Shown: piece after piece, positions 1 through 6,534 of the stretch
Layout of the letters: each line of letters opens with the position of its first letter
Position numbering within the stretch: the first letter of the stretch is position 1
Source: PCC-6406 sp964353225
Lineage (GTDB): Bacteria; Cyanobacteriota; Cyanobacteriia; Phormidesmidales; Phormidesmidaceae
NCBI GenBank assembly: GCA_964353225.1
Contig: CAYGVA010000185.1
Coordinates: 1 to 8,131 of the forward strand
Length of the DNA stretch: 8,131 nt
Reading direction: 5' to 3'
Made by a program: the position numbers and the translations under genes
Notes under the pieces: model-generated
What the model was told of the DNA's origin: nothing
The model's database searches: none
Seen by the model: only the letters and a program-made list of their open reading frames with translations

Positions 1-7
1 ATGATGG

Positions 8-15
8 GCGATCGC
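8..15. repeat. HIP1 palindrome GCGATCGC, first of eight copies
   Basis: The octamer also occurs at 682-689, 755-762, 3575-3582, 4013-4020, 5132-5139, 7107-7114 and 7276-7283. About one copy per kilobase is far above chance and is a hallmark of many cyanobacterial chromosomes. Apart from the copy at 8-15, all of these sites lie inside genes. Confidence 0.9.
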
Positions 16-70
16 CCGCAGATTACCACGGCAAGTCCTTGCTCTTCACCCCCTTTAACCCCTCACTCCT

Positions 71-856
71 ATGGCTCCCACCTGGCAATGGCAAACCTGG
101 AATGACCACCCTTATCTAACCGTCAGTCTGCTGGCCGATTGGTCCCACGGCTTTTTCACCAGCCAGTCCTGGCCCCATACCCCCGAAATCTTGACCCATG
201 GACTCGATGAGGCGGCTCAGGTCTACCGTGTTAAGCAGGTCCATGGCAATCAGGTCCTGAGCCCTGAAGAGATCTCCCCCGCCTCCCCCGAAATGGCACC
301 GGATTCCCCTCGCCCCGAAGCCGATGCGGTCGTGACCCGTGCTTCCCAGCAAGCCGCCTGGGTTTGTAGTGCCGACTGTACCCCTGCCCTCATTGCCGAC
401 CAAGGTACCGGTCAGGTGGCGGCGGTGCATGCCGGTTGGCGCGGCACCGCCCTGAAAATTTTACCCACCACCATTGCCCGTCTACAGGCCCAGGGCAGCC
501 GTCTGGAGGATTTGCGGGTGGTCTTAGGACCCGCTATCGCCGGGGATGTCTATCAGGTCAGCACCCATGTCGCGGCTGAGGTGGGCCGCACCGTTGCGTC
601 GCCCAACACTGACGATCCGGCGGTGATTGCAGAACTGCAAGGCTGGGAGCCCCCGCCCCTTTTACCCGATGACGCCCCAGGGCGATCGCGCCTCGATGTG
701 CGCCAGATCAATTGGCGACAGCTCACCCAGCTCGGATTGGCCCCAGAACAGGTGGCGATCGCCCCCCACTGCACCTATCAAGAACCAGAGCGCTTTTTTT
801 CCTATCGCCGCACCCGTGAGAAAAAAGTACAGTGGTCCGGCATTGTCAGTCGTTAG
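71..856 (+). CDS. pgeF: Peptidoglycan editing factor PgeF (YfiH / laccase-domain family)
   Basis: The 261-residue length is usual for the YfiH/PgeF family, a cytoplasmic metalloprotein fold. Family signatures run in order: KQVHGNQV (residues 55-62), ADAVVT (84-89), CSADCTPALIAD (99-110), AAVHAGWRGTALKI (117-130), VLGPAI (151-156) and PHCTY (232-236). His58, Cys103 and His120 match the metal-binding His/Cys/His set, with the typical 17-residue Cys-His spacing. Known from the family: E. coli PgeF removes wrongly incorporated residues (L-Ser in place of L-Ala) from peptidoglycan precursors; homologues have also been called polyphenol oxidases or purine nucleoside-cleaving enzymes. The start at 71 follows an in-frame stop at 56-58 and gives the N-terminus WxWxTW..PYLT expected of cyanobacterial members. 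No Shine-Dalgarno is evident. The 3' end overlaps the convergent antiporter gene by 11 bp. The family call is firm; the physiological substrate here is inferred. Confidence 0.93.
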   Translation: MAPTWQWQTWNDHPYLTVSLLADWSHGFFTSQSWPHTPEILTHGLDEAAQVYRVKQVHGNQVLSPEEISPASPEMAPDSPRPEADAVVTRASQQAAWVCSADCTPALIADQGTGQVAAVHAGWRGTALKILPTTIARLQAQGSRLEDLRVVLGPAIAGDVYQVSTHVAAEVGRTVASPNTDDPAVIAELQGWEPPPLLPDDAPGRSRLDVRQINWRQLTQLGLAPEQVAIAPHCTYQEPERFFSYRRTREKKVQWSGIVSR

Positions 857-2864
857 TTGGCGTCTCTGGCTTAGCCTCGGTTAGGTTATCTAGCTCAGCC
901 ACCGCCTCCACTGGGGCTTCCACCAGCGGTGGCGGTGGCTGAGGATCAATCACCCGCGTCGGTAAGGGCACCTCCTCAACGGCGGGTACGGTTTCTACCG
1001 TCAGCCGACTAGGGCGGCTACTACCAGAGAGACGTTTGAGGAGCTTCGGCTTCGGGTCATGGAGGAGGTAGACAATGCGATCTCCCACTTGCCAATCACC
1101 CTCGGTTAGGGCAACCCACAGTTGGTCGTCCCGCCTCACGAGCAACGGTAATAAATCCTTGCTGCGCATCAAGGCTCGCAAGTGTGCCCGCTGCATCAAG
1201 GCACCCTTCGCCCGCAATATGGTTTCCCCCAAGCGCACCGTCCCTTCAGTGAGCCGATTGTTCCACGCCTTGAGGGGCAGCACTGGCAAAGGCACCTTCG
1301 GCAAAGACACATTGGCGGATTTTCCTGGGGTTGGATTGTTGGGCAGGGGAACACTGCTGGTTTCTGGGAAAACGGCCAAAATATGGGGAGGCTGAAAGTT
1401 TTCCTGAGCCTGCTGAGCCACCACGGCATTGACTTCGCCATTATTGGTAATGGCTAAAAAGGTTCCAGCTAAAGCGATGCCAGCCTCTTCCAGTACCCCT
1501 TCATCGAGAGCGCTACTAATGCGGACCGGAATATTCTCTTGTTCCGCTTGAGTGCAGGCGGCGGCATCGGTATCGATCAGAACCACCGATTCCCCCGCAT
1601 CCTGAAACATTCGGCCAATCAGTAAACTCAGCGGATTACACCCCACAATTACCGCCCCATTCCCGGCCCGTTCCACGGCCACGCCCAAAAATCGAGCCAG
1701 CAGCCCAGCGGTCAACCCTTGGGTCAAAACCGTCACGATGATGGTTAAAAACACCAGTGCCTTGATCGCATCCCCCCCGCTGATACCCCGCTCAGTGAGC
1801 AAAATTGCAAATAGGGAAGCCACAGAAGCAGAGACGATGCCTCGGGGGGCAATCCAACTCAGAAATAGTTTCTGACGCCAGTTCAAATCGCTGGAGGCGG
1901 TGCAGGACAAGATGTTTAGGGGGCGAACCACAAACATCAGCACCAGTACCGTGAACAGTGCCCCTTTCCCTAAGGCAAACACGCTGGCGATCGATAGGTC
2001 TGCGGCTAGGAGAATAAAGAGGACAGACACCGCCAAAATTGTGAGCTGCCCCTTAAATCGACGCAACAAGCGCTCATCGGGTACGGATAAAGCCCGGACA
2101 ACCAGGCCCGAAATGACAGTGGCCATTAGCCCTGATTCACTACGGACGATTTGTGCGAGGCCAAATAGTCCCCAGAGTCCGGCTAGCACCACCAGATTTC
2201 GGAGTTCTTCTGACAAGAACTTGGCCCGCTTCAGAAAAATCCCTAACAGGGCACCGCCAAAGCCGCCGATTAACGCCCCCGTACCCAAACGAACCACTAG
2301 GCCACTCACGATATATAGGGGACCGGTATCACCGCTGAGGATGATATCCAGAACCACCACCGCCAGGATTGCGCCGACGGGATCGATCAGCACCCCTTCC
2401 CCCTCTAAAAGGGTCGCCACTTTACGATCAACTTTGACCTGACGGAGCAGCGGGTTAATCACCGTGGGGCCAGTGACCACCACCAGGGACGCATACAAAA
2501 AGGATAGGGACCAGGGGAACTCCCCCAGCCAATGGGCTGCCATGCCACCCCCGACCAAGGTGATAAACACACCCGTGGTCACCAAGTTACGCAAACTATT
2601 AGAGACTTGGCCCAGCTCCTTGAGTTCTAAGTTGAGGCCCCCCTCAAACAAAATGATGGCAACACTCAGGGATACCAAGACCTCAAGACCGACCCCTAGG
2701 GCTTGGGGATGGAGTAAGGCCAGACCATCTCCCCCCAGGCTAATGCCGAATAGGAGCAGGAAAATAATGCTGGGAACCTTGAGATACTCACCCACTACTT
2801 GGGCAGTGATGCCAGCAAGAACCGCGAGAACAATTTGAAGGGTGATCTCGAACGGCGCATCCAT
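846..2864 (-). CDS. CPA-type monovalent cation/H+ antiporter with C-terminal TrkA/RCK-like region
   Basis: This 672-residue membrane protein should exchange Na+ or K+ for H+ in the plasma or thylakoid membrane. Residues 1-395 are a run of hydrophobic helices with Na+/H+ exchanger landmarks: FEGGLNL (73-79), TGPTVINPLL (131-140), the EGEGVLIDP segment (154-162) whose Asp161 sits where the ion-binding Asp of CPA1 proteins lies, and SWIAPRGIVSAS (336-347) with the conserved Arg341. Residues 402-500 form a Rossmann-like TrkA-N/RCK segment beginning AVIVGCN, although the usual GxGxxG nucleotide loop is degraded. Residues 540-603 look like a second regulatory lobe. The last 60 or so residues are Pro/Glu-rich and probably disordered. 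AGGGG about 10 bases before the ATG at 2864 is a plausible ribosome site. Cyanobacteria carry several NhaS paralogues, and I cannot say which this matches or whether it prefers Na+ or K+. Transcription is away from mltA, 152 bp upstream. Confidence 0.9.
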   Translation of the reverse strand: MDAPFEITLQIVLAVLAGITAQVVGEYLKVPSIIFLLLFGISLGGDGLALLHPQALGVGLEVLVSLSVAIILFEGGLNLELKELGQVSNSLRNLVTTGVFITLVGGGMAAHWLGEFPWSLSFLYASLVVVTGPTVINPLLRQVKVDRKVATLLEGEGVLIDPVGAILAVVVLDIILSGDTGPLYIVSGLVVRLGTGALIGGFGGALLGIFLKRAKFLSEELRNLVVLAGLWGLFGLAQIVRSESGLMATVISGLVVRALSVPDERLLRRFKGQLTILAVSVLFILLAADLSIASVFALGKGALFTVLVLMFVVRPLNILSCTASSDLNWRQKLFLSWIAPRGIVSASVASLFAILLTERGISGGDAIKALVFLTIIVTVLTQGLTAGLLARFLGVAVERAGNGAVIVGCNPLSLLIGRMFQDAGESVVLIDTDAAACTQAEQENIPVRISSALDEGVLEEAGIALAGTFLAITNNGEVNAVVAQQAQENFQPPHILAVFPETSSVPLPNNPTPGKSANVSLPKVPLPVLPLKAWNNRLTEGTVRLGETILRAKGALMQRAHLRALMRSKDLLPLLVRRDDQLWVALTEGDWQVGDRIVYLLHDPKPKLLKRLSGSSRPSRLTVETVPAVEEVPLPTRVIDPQPPPPLVEAPVEAVAELDNLTEAKPETPTND

Positions 2865-3016
2865 GGGCGCTATATCCCCTCTGTCAGGCTAAGACGCTCG
2901 GTAGGGAAGGGCGGAAAAACAATCAACAACAATTGCAAAGAAAACTGAGGTGATGCGCCCCAAGTGGGGGCTTTTAAGCTCCATTTAACATAGCACCCGA
3001 GGGATAGGGTTGAGGC
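2865..3016. other. Intergenic spacer between mltA and the antiporter gene
   Basis: This 152-bp stretch is the 3' side of mltA and the 5' side of the antiporter gene, both on the minus strand. It contains one short GC-rich hairpin (2957-2971) and a T/A-rich segment at about 2911-2950 that could hold the antiporter promoter. I could not identify a convincing -35/-10 pair. Confidence 0.5.
2957..2975 (+). terminator. Small terminator-like hairpin, T-tract on the plus strand
   Basis: GCCCC (2957-2961) pairs with GGGGC (2967-2971) around a 5-base loop and is followed by TTTT on the plus strand. The neighbouring genes are both on the minus strand, where the stem is not directly followed by T residues. 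It could end an unseen plus-strand (antisense) transcript, or act as a weak 3' structure for mltA mRNA read the other way. The stem is only 5 bp. Confidence 0.3.
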
Positions 3017-4210
3017 TCAAGGGCGCAAAAGCAAGTAATAAAGCGCCCCATTCGTATTGATTTGTCCGGCTTGCTCCCCTGCGGCAACACCGCTGCCCAC
3101 AAAAATATCAACGCGCCCTGCCCCTTGAATGGCTCCCCCCGTGTCTTGATCCAGCACATATCGGGTTTGGGGTTGCGCTTGCCAGGTTCCATCCGCGCCG
3201 CGCTCGGGCCAAGGTAGCGTGATCAATGCCAAGGCACCGGGCGGCATGATCGACTTATCTGTGGCGATGGATCGGCCTGGGGTGACGGGGACGGAAAGGT
3301 TGCCGGTGGGGGGGCCGCCATCGGTGGCTGCAAAAAAGATAAATCGCTGATTGCGGGGCAGGTAGGTATCCAGATCGGCGGGGAAGGCCTCAAAGTGTGC
3401 CAAAAGCCGCTCAAGGGTCAGGTCGGGGGCCGGAATAATACCGTCGTTGATCAGTTCTCGCCCAATGCTGGTGTAGGGATAGTCGGTGCGACCGGCATAG
3501 CCCACGGAGAGAAACCCGCCTTCGGCCAGTTGCAGGCGGGCGGAACCCTGGACCTGTACTAAGAAGGCGTCGAGGCGATCGCGCAGCCACACAAGTTCCA
3601 GCCCCCGTAATGGCCCCTGATCGGCCTGTAAGCCATCCACCCCTTCTAGATCCTGGCGGGTGGGGTGGGGTAAGGGCCAATCGTCTAAATTGGGGGGGCG
3701 CTGATATAGGGGATAGCGATAGGTCTGATCGGGGGTGCGGCTCGCGGCGAAGACGGGCTCAAAGTAACCCGTAAAGTGGACCGTGCCCTGGTTGTCATTG
3801 CCCACGGATTGGTACAGCACAAATTCCCGCTGTAGCGCCCGGTAAAAGGCATCGGGGGATTGGCTTGTGACCAAAAGGGTCCGAAAGCGACGCAGGCTAC
3901 GACGCACCCGATCATGGCTAATGGCCGCAATCCCATAGTCGGCGTAGGTGGCTACGGCGGTGGGGGTGTTGAGGTAACTGAGGCTATGGTCAAGGGCGGT
4001 AATTAGGCTGGCGCGATCGCCCCATAGATCAGCTTCTTCGGCCAATTGCGCAACCGCGTCTTCATCCGGCACCGCCACGAGCGGTACGAGAGGGGGCTGT
4101 GGCGGCTCCTGGGCAATGCTAGGGGCCGATAAGCCAGCATTCAATAATAAGCTCAACCCCAAACTGACCCCTAAGGCCAGCCGCAGTTTCCCACCGATCA
4201 TCTTGATCAT
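3017..4210 (-). CDS. mltA: Lytic transglycosylase A (MltA, 3D-domain)
   Basis: This 397-residue exported enzyme of the MltA family cleaves the MurNAc-GlcNAc bond of peptidoglycan non-hydrolytically, leaving a 1,6-anhydro end. Residues 1-33 are a signal peptide (basic start, Leu-rich core, SIA before Q34). There is no lipobox cysteine, unlike E. coli MltA. Family motifs are FTGYFEPVFAASR (146-158), FLVQVQGSARL (216-226), VGYAGRTDYPYTSIGREL (236-253) and the C-terminal 3D barrel segment LDQDTGGAIQGAGRVDIFVGSG (353-374). Asp354, Asp356 and Asp368 lie in that segment, which carries the family's catalytic aspartate. A second in-frame ATG at 4201 (Met4) is an alternative start; both leave the signal peptide intact. 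The gene begins 9 bp after the stop of the 84-residue gene, so the two are probably cotranscribed. Role in cell-wall turnover is from family knowledge. Confidence 0.93.
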   Translation of the reverse strand: MIKMIGGKLRLALGVSLGLSLLLNAGLSAPSIAQEPPQPPLVPLVAVPDEDAVAQLAEEADLWGDRASLITALDHSLSYLNTPTAVATYADYGIAAISHDRVRRSLRRFRTLLVTSQSPDAFYRALQREFVLYQSVGNDNQGTVHFTGYFEPVFAASRTPDQTYRYPLYQRPPNLDDWPLPHPTRQDLEGVDGLQADQGPLRGLELVWLRDRLDAFLVQVQGSARLQLAEGGFLSVGYAGRTDYPYTSIGRELINDGIIPAPDLTLERLLAHFEAFPADLDTYLPRNQRFIFFAATDGGPPTGNLSVPVTPGRSIATDKSIMPPGALALITLPWPERGADGTWQAQPQTRYVLDQDTGGAIQGAGRVDIFVGSGVAAGEQAGQINTNGALYYLLLRP

Positions 4211-4219
4211 TGGCAGTGC

Positions 4220-4474
4220 CTAATACCGATCAATGCTGGAGCTAAAGATGGGTTCCACGCGCATGGCGGCAACCCGTGATGGGCGAACCACCATATACTC
4301 CCCAGGATTGACCTTAGGAATCGGCACACTAATGAATTCCTCAGAGGTGGCCTTAGGCATCAGCTCACCGCTATACCACTTCTGAAACTCTTGAATGGTC
4401 TGGAACCTAACCTCTTCACGGGCACCCCCGTCAAAGATGATGTGGACAATATACTCAGTAGGCGTTCTTGGCAT
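4220..4474 (-). CDS. Conserved cyanobacterial small protein, 84 residues, unknown function
   Basis: The protein has 84 residues with no signal peptide or membrane helix, so it is probably cytoplasmic. An N-terminal strand-rich piece, EYIVHIIFDGGAREEVRF (7-24), leads into a helix IQEFQKWY (27-34). The C-terminus is GEYMVVRPSRVAAMRVEP (58-75) followed by a Ser-rich end with a terminal Arg-Tyr. The pattern of short beta strands with one helix suggests a small barrel or SH3/Sm-like fold, which is inference. The balanced composition, regular codon use and tight 9-bp spacing to mltA argue that it is real. It reads like a type conserved in cyanobacteria, but I cannot name its function. The ATG at 4474 is preceded by a weak purine-rich stretch. 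Coupling with mltA hints at a cell-wall-linked or growth-linked role, but this is unproven. Confidence 0.8.
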   Translation of the reverse strand: MPRTPTEYIVHIIFDGGAREEVRFQTIQEFQKWYSGELMPKATSEEFISVPIPKVNPGEYMVVRPSRVAAMRVEPIFSSSIDRY

Positions 4475-4504
4475 GGCCCTGCAATCTTTCCAAACATCGT
4501 CCCC

Positions 4505-4510
4505 ATTATG
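4505..4510 (-). promoter_or_regulatory. Possible -10 element for the 84-residue gene and mltA
   Basis: The minus strand reads CATAAT at 4510-4505, five of six matches to TATAAT. It lies about 30 bases upstream of the ATG at 4474, giving a short leader of about 25 bases. A loose TTGAGC lies 19 bases further upstream as a poor -35 candidate. This is a consensus match only. Confidence 0.3.
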
Positions 4511-4630
4511 GGCTGGGATGCCCTAAAAAGCTCAAAAATCTCAGGGCAACCGGAAACTGGGTGTTTTAACCCAAAGGGCCAGCATGGTGGCTGGGGGCGA
4601 AACTAGGGTTGCGAAATCTTACATTTATCA

Positions 4631-4647
4631 GGTCCTTTAAAATGACC
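4631..4647 (+). promoter_or_regulatory. Possible -10 (TAAAAT, 4638-4643) inside an imperfect palindrome
   Basis: TAAAAT at 4638-4643 matches the -10 consensus at five of six positions; no good -35 sits at the right distance. It lies inside a 17-bp imperfect palindrome with GGTC and GACC at its ends (seven of eight pairs match around 4639). Transcription from here would give a leader of about 130 bases before the lipoprotein start at 4783. Operator function is inference. Confidence 0.3.
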
Positions 4648-4782
4648 CAATACATTAAAGAATCGTAGGGGCAGCCCATGGACCCTAGATACGGTCCGGC
4701 GCTATTGCGCATTAACGGCGCACCAACGACGTTCATCACCCCATTGTTACCCTCCAGAATGTTCCCTAGGTTGAGACTCGTC

Positions 4783-5310
4783 ATGGCTAAACGAACCTTA
4801 CGCTTTACCCTGGCTTTGGGTTTAGCCTGTTTAATGCTGATATCAGCCTGTCAGCAGGCTCCCAGTCGCTGGGAGACTACCCAGGATACGCCCCCAGCCA
4901 TTGAGGCCCCCGTAGCGGATACCGCCGCTGACGCCGCCGAAATCGAGGTGTTGCCGGGCAGTCGTTTTAATGCGTTTTTCCCCGCTGAAGGGGACGGCTA
5001 CGAGCGTATCTATACCCAAGAGAAGTCAGGTTTTGCGGAGGCGAAATTGAAACAAGAGGGTGCGGAGCTGGCCATGTTGTCTGTTTCTGATACCGCTGCG
5101 AATCCGACCGCCGCCACCAAATATCAGGGCAGCGATCGCACCATTGCCGGTTACCCAGCCACAGACATTGGCAGCACCAGCACTGGCCTTTTGGTGGGCG
5201 ATCGTATCCAGGTGAAAGTCCTATCCCGCAGTGACGACTTTGGCCCGAGTGATCGCGAAGTCTGGCTCGAAAAATTTGACCTAGCCGGTCTGGAATCCCT
5301 AGTTCCATAG
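4783..5310 (+). CDS. Putative lipoprotein, conserved cyanobacterial type, unknown function
   Basis: The 175-residue protein starts with a lipoprotein signal: basic MAKRTLR, a hydrophobic core, and the lipobox I20-S21-A22-C23, so Cys23 would be lipidated and the protein anchored in a membrane. A Pro/Ala/Asp-rich linker (about 24-57) precedes a compact domain with RFNAFFP (61-67), EGDGYERIYTQEKSGFAEA (69-87) and a C-terminal region YPATDIG...LLVGDRIQVKVL (124-148). The reading frame is open back to an ATG at 4678, but that start would bury the signal peptide behind 35 residues lacking lipoprotein character. The ATG at 4783 is therefore preferred, with AGG at 4768-4770 as a weak ribosome site. 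I do not recognise a named domain. The 295-residue gene follows 78 bp downstream on the same strand. Confidence 0.82.
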   Translation: MAKRTLRFTLALGLACLMLISACQQAPSRWETTQDTPPAIEAPVADTAADAAEIEVLPGSRFNAFFPAEGDGYERIYTQEKSGFAEAKLKQEGAELAMLSVSDTAANPTAATKYQGSDRTIAGYPATDIGSTSTGLLVGDRIQVKVLSRSDDFGPSDREVWLEKFDLAGLESLVP

Positions 5311-5388
5311 CGCTGATCGCCCCCTGAGACCATTACGCCCCATCTGCTTGCCGCATTCCTGACCGCCCGAACTACCCCCTGTGCTGCC

Positions 5389-6276
5389 ATGAGCAAACCC
5401 ATTTATGAACTGGTTGACGAGTTGCCCACCCGCAACCTCACGGTATTTGCCCTCAATTCCCTCGATACGTTCTTGCCAGGTAAATGGGATAACCTCGTGG
5501 GGTTTGAGAAAACCGTGCAGACCGTGACTCGGGAAAAGGACGATGCCCTGATTCAGCAAGTGGGTGAGCGGGCGATTCATTTGTTTAACGACAAATCAGA
5601 AGGGTACCAACGGGCGCTGTGGCTGTATCAAACCATCGATAGCACCGGTAGTGCTTTGGGGACAGCGGCCTTGGCCAATAAGGTGGGCGAAAAGGTGCCG
5701 CTACTGGGGTTTCTCAACAAGATCACCCCCAAGCCAGAAAAGGCCCAGACCATTGACCTCTCCCTCAAGTTGGTCACAGAGGTCGTTGCTTTTTGCTCGA
5801 TCAATGGCCTGCCAGGGGATAGCCTCCGGGACTTTGTCCGGGCCTTGGGCGATTACGGCGGTGAGTCCCTGGTGCGGATGACGGCATTGGTCTGTTTCGA
5901 TGGTTTGGTGCCCCTAGGACCTGACTTTATTAAGGCCGTCCAGCGATCGATTACAAAACTCACCCCCAAGGATCTAGAAAACAACGGCACCTTTAAGCGC
6001 ATTCAAAAAGTTTTGCCGGGGCGATCGAGCCAGGATAAGCTCAGCTTTATCGAAGCCAGCTTCGACTCCACCAAAGACTGGATGGGCGATTTGGTCGAAT
6101 CTAAAGGCATTACCCCCCAGAAGGTGAGCAAAAATCTCCAAAACTTCATCGATTTTGCTGACGATAAAGCGGATTATTTGGGGGCTTTTTTAGATATGTC
6201 CACCAACTATTACGAGCACACCGGCATTCAAACCCTGGCACGGCGACTCATTGAGCGGGCTGTGGCTGAGATTTGA
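5389..6276 (+). CDS. Conserved protein of unknown function, 295 residues, helical and soluble
   Basis: The 295-residue protein has no signal peptide and no convincing membrane helix. It looks mostly alpha-helical with many amphipathic segments. The N-terminus, PIYELVDELPTRNL with LDTFLPGKWDNLVGFEK further on (25-41), reads as the best-defined part. The central region (120-180) has short hydrophobic patches around FCSINGLPGDSLRDFVRALG, and the C-terminal third (215-295) is charged, with repeated Lys/Asp/Phe positions. No catalytic motif, nucleotide-binding loop or metal site is visible. Codon use is like that of the neighbours. I regard it as a cyanobacterial conserved protein without assigned function. 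It lies 78 bp after the lipoprotein gene with no terminator between them, so cotranscription is possible. The ATG at 5389 has no Shine-Dalgarno; it gives the only sensible N-terminus. Confidence 0.85.
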   Translation: MSKPIYELVDELPTRNLTVFALNSLDTFLPGKWDNLVGFEKTVQTVTREKDDALIQQVGERAIHLFNDKSEGYQRALWLYQTIDSTGSALGTAALANKVGEKVPLLGFLNKITPKPEKAQTIDLSLKLVTEVVAFCSINGLPGDSLRDFVRALGDYGGESLVRMTALVCFDGLVPLGPDFIKAVQRSITKLTPKDLENNGTFKRIQKVLPGRSSQDKLSFIEASFDSTKDWMGDLVESKGITPQKVSKNLQNFIDFADDKADYLGAFLDMSTNYYEHTGIQTLARRLIERAVAEI

Positions 6277-6504
6277 CCGCGCTCCTGTGTCTGCTGAATC
6301 GATGCTTGCCCAGACAGGGCTCCATGGGCATCACCGGGCAATAGCGGATTGATCGTCGGGTTGTGACAAGGCCAACGCCCGACTTTAGGTCGGTTAGTGC
6401 CCTATGGGCAAGAGGGTTGCGCCGAGCCGTGCAGGTGCCCCAGAGTAAGCGCAACCTAGGTTAGGGTGCAGCGCCAGCCAAGAAACGCTCGACTTATCAA
6501 GTTT
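6277..6504. other. Structured non-coding spacer upstream of the cytochrome b561 gene
   Basis: This 228-bp stretch holds no credible gene on either strand but is dense in inverted repeats, mostly between 6355 and 6462. The clearest are listed as separate features. It could be the 3' untranslated region of the 295-residue gene, an independent small RNA, or leader regulation. I find no signature of 6S RNA, signal recognition particle RNA, RNase P RNA or tmRNA. The last 40 bases become A/T-rich and lead into a promoter. Confidence 0.5.
6355..6462. ncRNA. Candidate structured RNA: three consecutive stem-loops
   Basis: Three stem-loops follow each other with 4-base linkers: CCGAC/GTCGG (6379-6383 with 6389-6393), TGCCC/GGGCA (6398-6402 with 6406-6410) and GGTTGCGC/GCGCAACC (6415-6422 with 6449-6456, 8 bp, 26-base loop). 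GTCGGG at 6355-6360 can instead pair with CCCGAC at 6378-6383. The downstream arm of the third stem overlaps a perfect 10-bp palindrome, AACCTAGGTT (6453-6462). This spacing is more than expected by chance, but strand, ends and expression are unknown. Confidence 0.35.
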
Positions 6505-6534
6505 TTGACAATGTTTTTTTAGGGTAGGGCTAAT
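6505..6534 (+). promoter_or_regulatory. Probable promoter of the cytochrome b561 gene
   Basis: A perfect -35 TTGACA (6505-6510) is followed after 18 bases by GCTAAT (6529-6534; four of six -10 matches). The predicted transcription start near 6541 gives a leader of about 25 bases before the ATG at 6566. AGGGTA (6521-6526) and TACCCT (6551-6556) form an inverted repeat spanning the -10 and the start region, a possible operator. Confidence 0.55.

Noticed and set aside
3..119. Open frame at the left edge ending with TAA at 117-119, possible 3' end of an upstream gene
   Set aside because: Only 38 codons are visible, it would overlap pgeF by 49 bp, and the translation shows no recognisable motif, so I cannot tell it from a chance open frame.
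1900..2442. 180-codon plus-strand open frame antisense to the antiporter
   Set aside because: The translation is Ser/Arg/Thr/Pro-rich, as expected for the shadow of a hydrophobic membrane protein gene; it has no ribosome site or motif.
6248..6454. Minus-strand open frame of 68 codons across the structured spacer
   Set aside because: It overlaps the end of the 295-residue gene and its composition (Arg, Ser and His-rich) looks non-coding. The inverted repeats explain the region better.
6415..6456. Signal recognition particle RNA or a group II intron fragment
   Set aside because: The GGAAGGAAGCAG-type loop of the former and the conserved domain V of the latter are absent; only a simple stem remains.
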